From contig NZ_ATDP01000055.1 in NCBI RefSeq assembly GCF_000445105.1, forward strand, positions 1 to 45,000: a stretch of DNA of 45,000 nt. The letters are read 5' to 3'. The notes under the pieces were generated by a model, which searched no databases, had not been told where the DNA came from, and worked only from the letters and a program-made list of their open reading frames with translations. The position numbers and the translations under genes were made by a program. This stretch comes from Sphingobium lactosutens DS20. Lineage in GTDB: Bacteria; Pseudomonadota; Alphaproteobacteria; Sphingomonadales; Sphingomonadaceae. Below, one piece after another: positions 8,537 through 17,339 of the stretch; positions within the stretch are counted from its first letter, which is position 1; each line of letters begins with the position of its first letter.

Positions 8537-9784
8537 TCAGGCGCGGGGCAGGGCGCCGAGCAGCCGCTCGACATCGCGCATGTCGGTAAAGACCGATGGG
8601 GCGATCCGAAAATGATGGTCGTGCAGCGATAGGCGCACCTGCGCGCGCGTCAGGGGAGCGGCCAGCCTCTCCCGAGCGTCGGGCAGAAGGGCGGTGAGCA
8701 GAGGCGTGCGCGCGTCGGCCGGCGTGATGAGGCGATAGCCTTTGGCTGTCAGCCCTTCCCGCAACGCGCCGATCATCTGCTGCGCATGGGCCTGGATCGC
8801 CGGGACGCCGATGGTCGCGATATAATCAAGGCCATGGTCGATCGCGGGAATGACGGCCTGCGCATAGGTGCCAGTGCCGAAATGGCCGAGCGCGCCGGTC
8901 CGGTGGACATAGCTGGTGGGGGCTGGCCCCGGCGGGTCCATGGGATAGACATGGGTTTGTGGCGGCGACAGGCCGATCCCCGGCGCAGCGCCGGGCGCGG
9001 CAAAGCCATAATAGCCAAAGTCCGCCAAGCGAAGGTCATCCAGAACGCCGCGCCGGGCATAGAGAAAGCCCAGGCCAAAATCGCCCATCAGCCACTTATA
9101 GGTGGCGCAGGCGGCGAAATCGACGCCGCTGTCGTGCAGGTCGACCGGCACCGCGCCGGCGGCATGGATGATGTCGGCATAGACCAGCGCCCCGACCGCA
9201 TGTGCGAGAGCGCAGACCGCCTTCAGATCATGCTGGAACCCGTTATAGGTCGACACGAGCGAGAGGCTGACCAGCCTGGTGCCAGGCGTGATCGCGCGGG
9301 CCATGTCCTCCAGCAAGATGCGCCCGTCGCGCGCCCGAACCCAGGTTACGTCGACGCCTTGTCTGGCCAATTCCTGATACATGGGGAAGGCGGCGTAGAA
9401 ATGCAGCGTGTCGGTGACGATGCGGCCGCCAGCGCCGGGAAACCCCAGCGCGCGCAGCACGGCCTGTTCACCTGTGATGGTCGATTGCACCCACGTCACT
9501 TCATCGGGATCGGCGTTGACCAGCCGCGCGAAGCTGGCAATCGTGGCGGCGCGATCCACGGGCGGCGGCGCGGCAGGATCAAGCGTGCGGCCCGCGGCAT
9601 AGGCATCCATCGCGCGCCGCGCGCCAAGGCTCATCGGGTGGATCGACGCGCTGTCCAGATAGGCAACAGGGGTCGGCGCGAAACTGGACTTGTCGGGCAG
9701 GGCGGGGGGACTGGCGGCGGCTGCCCTGACCGCTACCGGCGCCACGAGCGCAGCGCCGATCGCCTGCCGCCGGGACAGCGTCAC
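8537..9784 (-). CDS. Tat-exported class V aminotransferase-fold PLP enzyme
   Basis: A 415-residue fold-type I PLP enzyme of the class V / isopenicillin-N-epimerase-like group. The start is a GTG at 9784 overlapping the upstream stop (GTGA). This gives a twin-arginine signal, MTLSRRQAIGAALVAPVAVRAAAA. The PLP-binding lysine is in ACATYKWLMGDFG; STITGEQAVLRALGF and VYADIIHAAGAVPVDL are the substrate and Asp motifs. Tat export suggests folding with PLP in the cytoplasm before transport. The reaction (epimerase, lyase or transaminase) cannot be read from the sequence. It forms an operon with the upstream HisC-like gene and downstream ridA. Confidence 0.85.
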   Translation of the reverse strand: MTLSRRQAIGAALVAPVAVRAAAASPPALPDKSSFAPTPVAYLDSASIHPMSLGARRAMDAYAAGRTLDPAAPPPVDRAATIASFARLVNADPDEVTWVQSTITGEQAVLRALGFPGAGGRIVTDTLHFYAAFPMYQELARQGVDVTWVRARDGRILLEDMARAITPGTRLVSLSLVSTYNGFQHDLKAVCALAHAVGALVYADIIHAAGAVPVDLHDSGVDFAACATYKWLMGDFGLGFLYARRGVLDDLRLADFGYYGFAAPGAAPGIGLSPPQTHVYPMDPPGPAPTSYVHRTGALGHFGTGTYAQAVIPAIDHGLDYIATIGVPAIQAHAQQMIGALREGLTAKGYRLITPADARTPLLTALLPDARERLAAPLTRAQVRLSLHDHHFRIAPSVFTDMRDVERLLGALPRA

Positions 9785-10908
9785 GCCAGGACTTTGAGCA
9801 GGGCGGTCTTGAACGCCTGCATCTCCGCTGCCGTACCGATGGATACGCGCACCCAGTCGTCCATATGCTTGCGCGGCCCGCCGATGAAGATGCGATCGCG
9901 CGCCAGAGCGGCCGTCACATCGGCCCCCGGTCGACCGATATGGATCATCAGAAAGCTCGCTTCGCTGGGCAAGGTGCGCAGGCCCTGGGCCGCGCACCAG
10001 GCAATCAGGTCGTCGCGCACGGCCTTGTTCTGCGCCTTGCGCATGGGCACCAGATCGGCGTCGAGCAGGCTGGCTTCGGCTGCAATGATGGCGGGCATGG
10101 GGGTGATATTGACGCCATGGCGCGCCATTCCGTCCAGCAAATCCTTGCGCCCGGCGATCAGGCCGCAGCGCAGGCCTGCAAGGCCATAAATTTTGGAAAA
10201 GGTGCGCGTCACCAGCAAGTCCGCGCCCGATGCCACCAGGTCAAGGCAGCTTTGCGCGTCGCTGAACTGGATATAGGCTTCGTCTACCAAGAGGATGCTG
10301 CCCTTTGGCTTGTTGGCGAGCAGCCATTCGATGTCCGCGCGCGCCACCGGCAGGCCGGTCGGGTTATTGGGATTGCACAGATAATAAACGCCTGCACCGG
10401 GTGCGGCGGTCAGCAATGCCTTGAGGTCGGCCTTGAATTCGCCCGACAGCGGCACCGCGACCGATCGCGTCACGCTTTCATTGCCAAGGCCGAGAAATCC
10501 CTGATCGAATGTCGGTTCGAAATAGGCGATGGGTCGTTCAGGCGAGCTGTAGCTCAGTGCGACCGACCGCAGCGGCATGAAGGACCCTGGGTGGACCTGA
10601 ACCTGATCGGCGGCGAGGCCATTTTGCCGGGCGAACAGGCTTTCCAGCTTGCCGGCAAAGGCCATGCCATAGCGCCCGGACAGCGGCGGCAATCCGGCCA
10701 GCGCCGCCAGCGCGGCGGGGCTGGGACCCACAGGATGTTCGTTGCTGTTGATATAGACGCCATCGGTCAGCGTGGCGATCATGCCGGCCGGATCGTCGGG
10801 CAGCGCAACCGCGCGGCCGCGTTGCGCGATAGCGGGCGCAGCGGACATGGCGCCCGCCGCCGCCACGGCGCCGCGCATCATCATTCGTCGGGACAGGGAC
10901 ATGGGCAC
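9781..10908 (-). CDS. Tat-exported HisC-like class I/II aminotransferase
   Basis: A 375-residue PLP aminotransferase resembling histidinol-phosphate aminotransferase. The N-terminus MPMSLSRRMMMRGAVAAAGAM is a twin-arginine signal ending near APAIAQ. Family motifs are YLCNPNNPTG, LLVDEAYIQF, and FSKIYGLAGLRCG with the PLP lysine. A true HisC would be cytosolic, so this is probably a periplasmic amino-acid or peptide-modifying enzyme rather than a histidine-biosynthesis enzyme. It leads the leftward operon and is separated from the TonB receptor gene by a terminator. Confidence 0.87.
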   Translation of the reverse strand: MPMSLSRRMMMRGAVAAAGAMSAAPAIAQRGRAVALPDDPAGMIATLTDGVYINSNEHPVGPSPAALAALAGLPPLSGRYGMAFAGKLESLFARQNGLAADQVQVHPGSFMPLRSVALSYSSPERPIAYFEPTFDQGFLGLGNESVTRSVAVPLSGEFKADLKALLTAAPGAGVYYLCNPNNPTGLPVARADIEWLLANKPKGSILLVDEAYIQFSDAQSCLDLVASGADLLVTRTFSKIYGLAGLRCGLIAGRKDLLDGMARHGVNITPMPAIIAAEASLLDADLVPMRKAQNKAVRDDLIAWCAAQGLRTLPSEASFLMIHIGRPGADVTAALARDRIFIGGPRKHMDDWVRVSIGTAAEMQAFKTALLKVLA

Positions 10909-10929
10909 CTTTCAATGGCCAAAAGCAAA

Positions 10930-10957
10930 AGGGCCGATCCATCGCTGGACCGGCCCT
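10930..10957 (-). terminator. Rho-independent terminator after TonB receptor gene
   Basis: AGGGCCG (10930-10936) and CGGCCCT (10951-10957) form a 7-bp stem with a 14-base loop. On the minus strand it is followed by TTTTGCTTTT. It should end the receptor transcript before the aminotransferase genes. Confidence 0.8.
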
Positions 10958-10971
10958 CTTTCGTGACGGCG

Positions 10972-13539
10972 TCAGAACTTGAAGTCGAGACGCGCGTAAT
11001 AATAGCCGCCAGACGTTCCATAAGCGCCATGGCCATAATAGCTGTTCCAGGTGGTCGTGCCATTTTCATAGGGCGACTGACCCGGTAGCACGGTGACGCC
11101 GCTCAGCAGCTTGGGCTTTTCGGGCCGCTTGTCGAACAGGTTATTCGCACCGACCGAGAATTTCACGAAGTCGGTGAAGTCATAACCCAGCTCCAGATCG
11201 GTGATCCCGGTCGCCTTGACGACGCCGTCCCGCTCGATCGACTGGCCGTTCATCGCCGCCGCCGACAGGGCCGAACGAACGAGGATGCTGGTCTTGCCAT
11301 AGAAGGTCTGACGCAGATTGGCCGAGAAGGGACCGGTCGAGAAGTTGATGTTGCCCACCACCTTATATTCGGGCGACGCGTCCTCGATATAGCTTTCCGA
11401 CACGGCGCTGAACAGCGCAGTATTCTTGTTATCCGTGATCTTGGTCTTGTTGTAGTTGGCCGTCAGCGACAGGTCGAGCTTGCCGAAATCGAGCATCACC
11501 GGGTAACGGGCGGCGAAGTCGATGCCATAGGTTTCGGTGTCGATGAGGTTGGTGAAGCTCGCCACGCCCAGCGTCTGAAGGCCGGTGTCGAGCACGAGGC
11601 CGGTGGACGCGATCGCGGCAAGGATGCTTTCCGCGCCAGGGACGGGATTGCCGCCCTGGATGGCGGGCAGCGTCGCCGTGGCGGAAATGCGGTCCTTGAT
11701 CTTGATATAATAGCCATCGATCGTGATCGCGAGCTTGGGCGTCGGGTGAATGACAATACCGGCCGAGAAGTTAGTGGACTTTTCAGGACGCAGAGAATTG
11801 AACCCGAGCAAGGTCGCTGCCGGCGAACCGGCGGGCAATTGCAGCACGGCGCTGGTGGGGCCGACATTCACCGTCGAGTAGAAGGATTCAGCCAGCGTCG
11901 GTGCGCGGAACCCGGTGGAGGCGGTGCCGCGGATCGCGAAGGCGTCCGAGAAATCGTATCGCGTCGTGATCTTGCCGATCGTCGTATCGCCAAAGTCGGT
12001 ATAATCTTCATAGCGGCCGGCAATGTCGATGGTCCACTTGTCGATCGGTTCGGCGATCAGGTTGATATAGCCTGCGCGCGAACTGCGGCGATGCTTGCCG
12101 GCGTCGATGTCCTTGTAGCCGGGGAAGGACTGCACCCCTTCTGCCAAGGTGGAATAATAATCGCCCTGCATGATTTCATAGGTGTCGCGCCGATATTCGC
12201 CGCCAAAGGCCAGGGTCAGCGGATTGGCCATGCCCACGTCGAATTCCTTGCGAATGTCGAGCGTGGTGGTGAGCTGACTGAGCTTGAAGCCGCCGTCATA
12301 GGCGTCGCTCACCGTATTGGGCGTGATGGTGGGGTCCGTGAGAGAGGCGTTGTAATTGGCGATCCAGAGCGACCGGTGGGCCGATTCAATGGTCCAGATC
12401 TTGTTCTGGTCATAGCCGTAGGTGACGCTGAGGTCGTAATTCCAGTCAGAGCCGAATTCACCCTTTGCCCCAACGGTGAAGCTATATTCCTTCTGCTCCA
12501 CTTTCTGCTGCGGCACCATGCCGAAAGTGCGGGTGTCGCCATAGCAGGTCGAAAGGTCGGTCGCGTCGGCGCAGATGCGGTTGGGCGGACGATAGCCCTG
12601 ATAGGCATAGCCCACGCGCCGCGACACATCGCCGAAGCTGTAGAGTTCGACGCCGCCGAAATCATAGCCCATATTGTAGAAGAGAATGTTGAGCTGCGAT
12701 TTTGCCTGCCCGCCGTTGATGCCGTTCAGATCAAGATCGGCCCAGGCGGGGTCGTAATAGTTGCTGGTCGACGGGAATTGTCCGGGATAGGTGCCGGCCG
12801 CGTTCACATAGGGATTGCCGTCAATGTCCGACATGATGACCTGACCCGTGCCGGTGGTCGTGTAATCCTGACGCCGGTGGAAGGCGGTGACGTTGAAAAA
12901 GCCGTCTTCGCCCAGTTTGAAGCCGACATTGCCCGATGCGGAGAAGAGCTCGCCTTCGCTGTTATAATATTGGCCGCCCGTCACCTTGAAGGTGCCGCCG
13001 TCGGACTGGTCCTTCAGGATCATGTTGATGGCGCCGGCGATCGCGTCGGTGCCGTACACTGCCGAGGCGCCGTCCTGCAGGATTTCGATGCGCGACACGG
13101 CGTCTGGCGGGATGAGGTCGATGCTGGGCGCCGCCGAACCCTGGAACGGGCCAGCGATCACCTGAAGAATGGCCGAACCGTGGCGACGCTTGCCATTCAC
13201 CATGACCAGCGTGTGGTTCGGGCTGAGGCCGCGCAGACGAGCCGACAGCGAGAAGTTGGACATGTCCACGCCCTGCGTCTGGGCGGTGAAGCTGGGCACC
13301 AGCTGGGTGAGGGCCTGATTGAGGTTTGGCTGACCCACGCTCGAGAGCGCCTGTTCGCCCAGCACCGTGACGGGCGCGGCGCTGTCCGCTGCCTGCATGC
13401 CCACGGCGCGGGTCCCGGTGACGATGATGGCCGTGCCGTCGTCGGCCTGCGGTTCCTGCGGCGCTTCCTGCGCCAGCGCGCCGGCTGACCAGGACGACGC
13501 CAGGATAAGAGAAAGTTTGAACGCGGACAGTCTTGTCAT
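10972..13539 (-). CDS. TonB-dependent receptor
   Basis: An 855-residue outer-membrane receptor. A signal peptide ends near GALA-QEAP. A TonB-box-like stretch (GTAIIVTGTRAVG) leads into the plug domain (VTVLGEQALSSVGQPNLNQAL, ILQDGASAVYGTDAIAGAINMIL). The barrel ends in YYYARLDFKF with a terminal Phe. It belongs to the large sphingomonad group of 'TonB-dependent receptor with plug' proteins; the substrate cannot be told from sequence. Downstream are the exported PLP enzymes and RidA, which suggests uptake of an amino-acid- or peptide-derived compound, but a terminator separates them. Confidence 0.93.
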   Translation of the reverse strand: MTRLSAFKLSLILASSWSAGALAQEAPQEPQADDGTAIIVTGTRAVGMQAADSAAPVTVLGEQALSSVGQPNLNQALTQLVPSFTAQTQGVDMSNFSLSARLRGLSPNHTLVMVNGKRRHGSAILQVIAGPFQGSAAPSIDLIPPDAVSRIEILQDGASAVYGTDAIAGAINMILKDQSDGGTFKVTGGQYYNSEGELFSASGNVGFKLGEDGFFNVTAFHRRQDYTTTGTGQVIMSDIDGNPYVNAAGTYPGQFPSTSNYYDPAWADLDLNGINGGQAKSQLNILFYNMGYDFGGVELYSFGDVSRRVGYAYQGYRPPNRICADATDLSTCYGDTRTFGMVPQQKVEQKEYSFTVGAKGEFGSDWNYDLSVTYGYDQNKIWTIESAHRSLWIANYNASLTDPTITPNTVSDAYDGGFKLSQLTTTLDIRKEFDVGMANPLTLAFGGEYRRDTYEIMQGDYYSTLAEGVQSFPGYKDIDAGKHRRSSRAGYINLIAEPIDKWTIDIAGRYEDYTDFGDTTIGKITTRYDFSDAFAIRGTASTGFRAPTLAESFYSTVNVGPTSAVLQLPAGSPAATLLGFNSLRPEKSTNFSAGIVIHPTPKLAITIDGYYIKIKDRISATATLPAIQGGNPVPGAESILAAIASTGLVLDTGLQTLGVASFTNLIDTETYGIDFAARYPVMLDFGKLDLSLTANYNKTKITDNKNTALFSAVSESYIEDASPEYKVVGNINFSTGPFSANLRQTFYGKTSILVRSALSAAAMNGQSIERDGVVKATGITDLELGYDFTDFVKFSVGANNLFDKRPEKPKLLSGVTVLPGQSPYENGTTTWNSYYGHGAYGTSGGYYYARLDFKF

Positions 13540-13795
13540 TCATGCCCCCTGTTTTTGCAATGTCGATGACAAGGGGATGAACGAACGGTGTCAGCCGAGC
13601 CGCTATTGCAGCGCAGCATTTTCATCAAAGGTGGAGTCTGTGTCGCAAAAGACACAAGTGCCAATGCGAAGCTATTGGCTTTGCGTGAGTGGAGGCATTA
13701 CCGCGCCAGAAAATTGATCTTCAAGGCAACTTTGCATCCGCTGACATGGAGGATTCCCATCGCAGCTTCGTCATTATAGTCTTACGCCTTGAAGA
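13540..13795. other. Regulatory spacer upstream of TonB receptor
   Basis: A 256-base spacer with no supported gene. It holds an 18-base dyad at 13639-13656 and the left arm of a long-range 13-bp inverted repeat (13715-13727 with 13786-13798). The receptor promoter must lie here on the minus strand, as does the 3' end of the tlpA-like transcript. Confidence 0.6.
13639..13656. promoter_or_regulatory. Dyad TGTGTC-N6-GACACA
   Basis: A perfect 6-base inverted repeat spaced by GCAAAA, about 100 bases upstream of the TonB receptor start. The size and symmetry suit a dimeric repressor. No regulator gene is adjacent, so the binding protein is unknown. Confidence 0.45.
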
Positions 13796-14413
13796 TCAGG
13801 AGGCGAGCGCGTCATCGATCAGCGACCTGGCTTCCGCGCCTTCCCAGTCCATCGCGCCTATGACGCGCAGCATTTCCTTGCCCTGCGCGTCATAGAGGAC
13901 GGTCGTGGGCAGGACGCCGGTCGCATAGGAAAAGCCGAAACGATTGTCCGGATCGGTATAGGCCTTGAGATGCGGCAGATCATGTTTGGCGAAAAATGCG
14001 CCCGCCGCCTTCGCGCCCTGCACATCCTGCGAAATGGTCAGCACGGCTAGGCCTTTGGCGCCGTGCGCAGCTGCAACACGGTCCAGCGTCGGCATTTCCG
14101 CGACGCAGGGCGCGCACCATGTCGCCCACAGATTAACCAGCATCGGTTTGCCGGCGAAATCCTGCAACGTCATGTCGCTGCCATCGGGCGCCTGAAACAC
14201 GAAGTCGGGCGCGGCGGTGCCGGCCTTGCTTTTGTCGATCTTGTAGTTGAACGCCGCCTCGCCCTTCGGCTCTGCGGTTGCTTCGCCGGGCGTCGGCGCG
14301 ACTTCGCCGCTGATGGCGGCATTGGCTTGCTCCTTGGGCGGCGATTGCCTATCGCATGCCGCCAGCAACGCAGGCAGGAGCAATATCATTAGCGCGCGGG
14401 ACGACGACAGCAT
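13796..14413 (-). CDS. TlpA/ResA-like thiol-disulfide lipoprotein
   Basis: A 205-residue lipoprotein. The signal ends in the lipobox LAAC (C20). A Pro/Ala/Glu-rich linker (residues 21-65) leads to a thioredoxin-fold domain with WATWCAPC (C100, C103) and [11 protein letters not shown] as the cis-Pro loop. TlpA/ResA proteins reduce periplasmic disulfides, for example during cytochrome c assembly. I chose the ATG at 14413, which has GGAG 8 bases upstream; the open frame extends far beyond into argH antisense. Its start codon overlaps that of the divergent argH. Confidence 0.88.
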   Translation of the reverse strand: MLSSSRALMILLLPALLAACDRQSPPKEQANAAISGEVAPTPGEATAEPKGEAAFNYKIDKSKAGTAAPDFVFQAPDGSDMTLQDFAGKPMLVNLWATWCAPCVAEMPTLDRVAAAHGAKGLAVLTISQDVQGAKAAGAFFAKHDLPHLKAYTDPDNRFGFSYATGVLPTTVLYDAQGKEMLRVIGAMDWEGAEARSLIDDALAS

Positions 14414-15800
14414 GGGTTCAGGCTCCAACAGCATGTGGGGCGGCCGCTTCGCTGCCGGCCCCGCTTCGATCATGCGCGAGATAAATGCCTCCATCCCATT
14501 CGACAAGCGACTGTGGAAACAGGATATCGCCGGGTCCAAGGCGCATGTGGCGATGCTGGCGCAGCAGGGAATCGTCACCCGGGCCGATGCGGAGACGATC
14601 AGCGCCGGGCTGGACACCATCGCCGCCGAATATGAGGCGAACGGGGTTCCGGTGAACCTTGACCTTGAAGACATCCATATGGTGACGGAATCGCGCCTCG
14701 CGGAACTGATCGGCCCGGTCGCCGGGCGATTGCACACCGCGCGCAGCCGCAATGACCAGGTGGCGACCGACTTTCGCCTGTGGGTGCGCGATGCCATTGA
14801 CGAGGTGGAGGCGGGGCTGGTCGGCTTGCAGCGCGCTCTGGTCGCGCGGGCGCAGGACCATGCCGACGCCGTGATGCCCGGCTTTACCCATTTGCAGTCC
14901 GCGCAGCCGGTGACGCTCGGCCATCATCTGATGGCCTATTATGAGATGGTTCGCCGCGACCGCAGCCGCTTTGCCGATGCGCGCGCGCGCCTCAATGAAT
15001 GTCCGCTGGGCGCGGCGGCGCTTGCCGGCACCGGCTTTCCCACCGATCGCCACATGACGGCGGCGGCCTTGGGCTTTGCCAGGCCGACGGACAACAGCCT
15101 GGACAGCGTGTCCGACCGCGATTTCGCGCTGGACTATCTGATGGCCGCGACCCAGGCGTCGCTGCACCTGTCACGGCTCGCGGAAGAATTCATCATCTGG
15201 GCGAGCCAGCCCTTCGGCTTCGTCAAGCTGCCCGACGCCTATTCGACCGGCAGCTCGATCATGCCACAAAAGCGCAATCCCGACGCCGCCGAACTGGTGC
15301 GCGGCCATGCCGGGCGCATCATGGGCTGCATGACCGCGCTCTGCGTCACGATGAAGGGGCTGCCGCTCGCTTATTCCAAGGATATGCAGGACGACAAACC
15401 GCCGGTGTTCGAGGCGCACGACCTGCTCGCGCTGTCGATCGCGGCGATGACGGGCATGGTGGAAACCGTGACGTTCCGCACCGACCGGATGCGCGGCCTG
15501 GCCGAAAGCGGTTTTGCGACCGCGACGGACCTTGCCGACTGGCTGGTGCGCGAAGGCGGCATTCCTTTCCGTGAGGCGCACCATATCACCGGTCGTGCGG
15601 TGGCGGCGGCGGAAGAGGCGGGCGTATCGCTCGACCAGTTGCCGCTCGAAAAGTTGCGCGCGATCGACGATCGGATCGACGATCGGGTCTATGCCGTGCT
15701 GACGGTCGACGCGTCCGTCGCCAGCCGCAAGAGCCATGGCGGCACCGCGCCCGACCAGGTGCGCGCCCGCATCGCGCAGGCCAAGGAGGAACTGGGATGA
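14412..15800 (+). CDS. argH: Argininosuccinate lyase ArgH
   Basis: A 462-residue cytoplasmic enzyme that cleaves argininosuccinate to arginine and fumarate, the last step of arginine synthesis. Signatures include [10 protein letters not shown] at the N-terminus, [32 protein letters not shown], and the fumarase/aspartase signature [15 protein letters not shown]. The start is the ATG at 14412, embedded in CATG with the divergent tlpA-like start; an ATG at 14433 is possible. A lipoprotein gene overlaps its end by 4 bases (ATGA), and lysA and a siroheme synthase follow. Confidence 0.96.
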   Translation: MGSGSNSMWGGRFAAGPASIMREINASIPFDKRLWKQDIAGSKAHVAMLAQQGIVTRADAETISAGLDTIAAEYEANGVPVNLDLEDIHMVTESRLAELIGPVAGRLHTARSRNDQVATDFRLWVRDAIDEVEAGLVGLQRALVARAQDHADAVMPGFTHLQSAQPVTLGHHLMAYYEMVRRDRSRFADARARLNECPLGAAALAGTGFPTDRHMTAAALGFARPTDNSLDSVSDRDFALDYLMAATQASLHLSRLAEEFIIWASQPFGFVKLPDAYSTGSSIMPQKRNPDAAELVRGHAGRIMGCMTALCVTMKGLPLAYSKDMQDDKPPVFEAHDLLALSIAAMTGMVETVTFRTDRMRGLAESGFATATDLADWLVREGGIPFREAHHITGRAVAAAEEAGVSLDQLPLEKLRAIDDRIDDRVYAVLTVDASVASRKSHGGTAPDQVRARIAQAKEELG

Positions 15801-16057
15801 AGACGCTGCGCATCATCGCGGGCCTCGGCCTGACCATGCTGGCGCTTGCTGGCTGCGGCGGTCGTCAGCCCTTGAAGCCGGTCGAGGGGCAAAGGCTGCC
15901 CGCGGTGCCCGTTGGTGCGGCGACCGCGCCCACCAGCACGCAATTGCTGACGCCCTCCATCCAGGCGCGCCCGGAACGCAATGTCGAACTGCTCACCCAG
16001 TCGCGCGAGCGCACCGACGACGAATTCGATCTGCCGCCCGAAGCGCAGCCCAACTAG
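15797..16057 (+). CDS. Small LptM-like lipoprotein
   Basis: An 86-residue lipoprotein: signal [20 protein letters not shown] with the lipidated cysteine in LAGC, then [11 protein letters not shown] and a Pro/Ala/Thr-rich tail ending in acidic residues. Position and form resemble the short lipoproteins next to diaminopimelate genes, such as E. coli LptM (YifL), which helps mature the LptD transporter. The similarity is limited to the segment just after the cysteine, so the function is inferred. It is translationally coupled to argH and precedes lysA by 16 bases. Confidence 0.75.
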   Translation: MKTLRIIAGLGLTMLALAGCGGRQPLKPVEGQRLPAVPVGAATAPTSTQLLTPSIQARPERNVELLTQSRERTDDEFDLPPEAQPN

Positions 16058-16073
16058 ACCACAGGACCAGAGC

Positions 16074-17339
16074 GTGGACCATTTCTCTTATGTCGACGGC
16101 GCCATGCAGGTGGAGCAGGTGCCGATGGAAGCCATCGCCCAGGCGGTCGGCACCCCCGTCTATGTCTATTCCACGGCGACATTGGAGCGCCATGTCGGCG
16201 TGTTCCGCGATGGCCTGGCACAGCTTGATGATCCGCTGATCGCTTTTGCCGTCAAGGCGAACCCCAATGCGGCGGTGCTGGCGACGCTCGCGAAACTGGG
16301 GCTTGGGGCGGATGTCGTGTCGGGTGGCGAATTGCTGCGCGCGGTGGCGGCGGGCATTCCGGCGAGCCGCATCGTCTTTTCGGGCGTCGGCAAGACCGCC
16401 GAGGAAATGCGCTTGGCGCTGGACCATGGCATCTACCAGTTCAATCTGGAGAGCGAGCCGGAAGCCGAGATGCTCTCGCAGGTCGCGGCGTCCCTCGGCA
16501 AGCGCGCCCCGGTCGCCTTTCGCATCAATCCGGATGTGGATGCGGGCACCCATGCCAAGATTTCGACCGGCAAGTCGGAAAACAAGTTCGGCATTCCCTA
16601 TGACCGCGCATTGGACAGCTATGCCGCCGCTCGCGATCTGCCCGGTCTGGATGTGCAGGGCGTCGCCGTGCATATCGGCAGTCAGCTGACCGACCTCGCC
16701 CCGCTGGAGGCCGCCTTCGTAAAGGTCGGCGCGCTGATCGACGCGCTGCGCGCAGCCGGCCATGACATTCGGACGGCGGATCTGGGCGGCGGTCTCGGCG
16801 TTCCTTATGACCCCGCCCAGCCGCTGCCGCCCAGCCCGGCGGACTATGGCGCGATGGTGTGCCGGGTGACGCAGGACTGGCCCGTCCGCCTCATGTTCGA
16901 GCCTGGCCGCGTGATCGTGGGCAACGCAGGCGTCCTCCTGTCGCGCGTCATTCGGGTGAAGCAGGGCGCGCAGGCGCCTTTTGTCATCGTCGACGCGGCG
17001 ATGAACGACCTGATGCGCCCCAGCCTTTATGATGCCTGGCATGACATTCGGGCGGTGAAGCCATCGGGTGCGCGTGCGACCGCCAATGTCGTCGGCCCGG
17101 TGTGCGAAACCGGCGACACCTTCGCCATGCATCGCGACATGGACGTGGTGCAGGCGGACGATCTGGTCGCCTTCATGACCGCGGGCGCCTATGGCGCGAC
17201 GATGGCGGGCACCTATAACAGCCGGCCGCTGACCCCCGAAGTGCTCGTATCGGGCGACAAATGGGCGGTGGTGCGCGACCGGCCGCCGCTGCGCGCGCTC
17301 ATCGACGGCGATATCATTCCCGACTGGCTGGCGGATTGA
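16074..17339 (+). CDS. lysA: Diaminopimelate decarboxylase LysA
   Basis: A 421-residue fold-type III PLP enzyme that decarboxylates meso-diaminopimelate to lysine. The PLP lysine is in IAFAVKANPNAAVL. Other family motifs are VAVHIGSQL, DLGGGLGVPY, MFEPGRVIVG, VGPVCETGDTFA and MTAGAYGATMAGTYNSRP. The start is a GTG at 16074; an upstream extension of the frame runs through the lipoprotein gene and is not real. The stop overlaps the ATG of the next gene by one base (TGATG). Confidence 0.95.
   Translation: MDHFSYVDGAMQVEQVPMEAIAQAVGTPVYVYSTATLERHVGVFRDGLAQLDDPLIAFAVKANPNAAVLATLAKLGLGADVVSGGELLRAVAAGIPASRIVFSGVGKTAEEMRLALDHGIYQFNLESEPEAEMLSQVAASLGKRAPVAFRINPDVDAGTHAKISTGKSENKFGIPYDRALDSYAAARDLPGLDVQGVAVHIGSQLTDLAPLEAAFVKVGALIDALRAAGHDIRTADLGGGLGVPYDPAQPLPPSPADYGAMVCRVTQDWPVRLMFEPGRVIVGNAGVLLSRVIRVKQGAQAPFVIVDAAMNDLMRPSLYDAWHDIRAVKPSGARATANVVGPVCETGDTFAMHRDMDVVQADDLVAFMTAGAYGATMAGTYNSRPLTPEVLVSGDKWAVVRDRPPLRALIDGDIIPDWLAD

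Noticed and set aside
9781..10908. Histidinol-phosphate aminotransferase for histidine synthesis
   Set aside because: The twin-arginine signal and the operon with other exported enzymes argue against a cytosolic biosynthetic role.
11746..13488. 580-codon plus-strand frame
   Set aside because: It lies antisense to the TonB receptor, whose plug and barrel features are clear; the frame's product is low-complexity and Ala/Gly/Val-rich.
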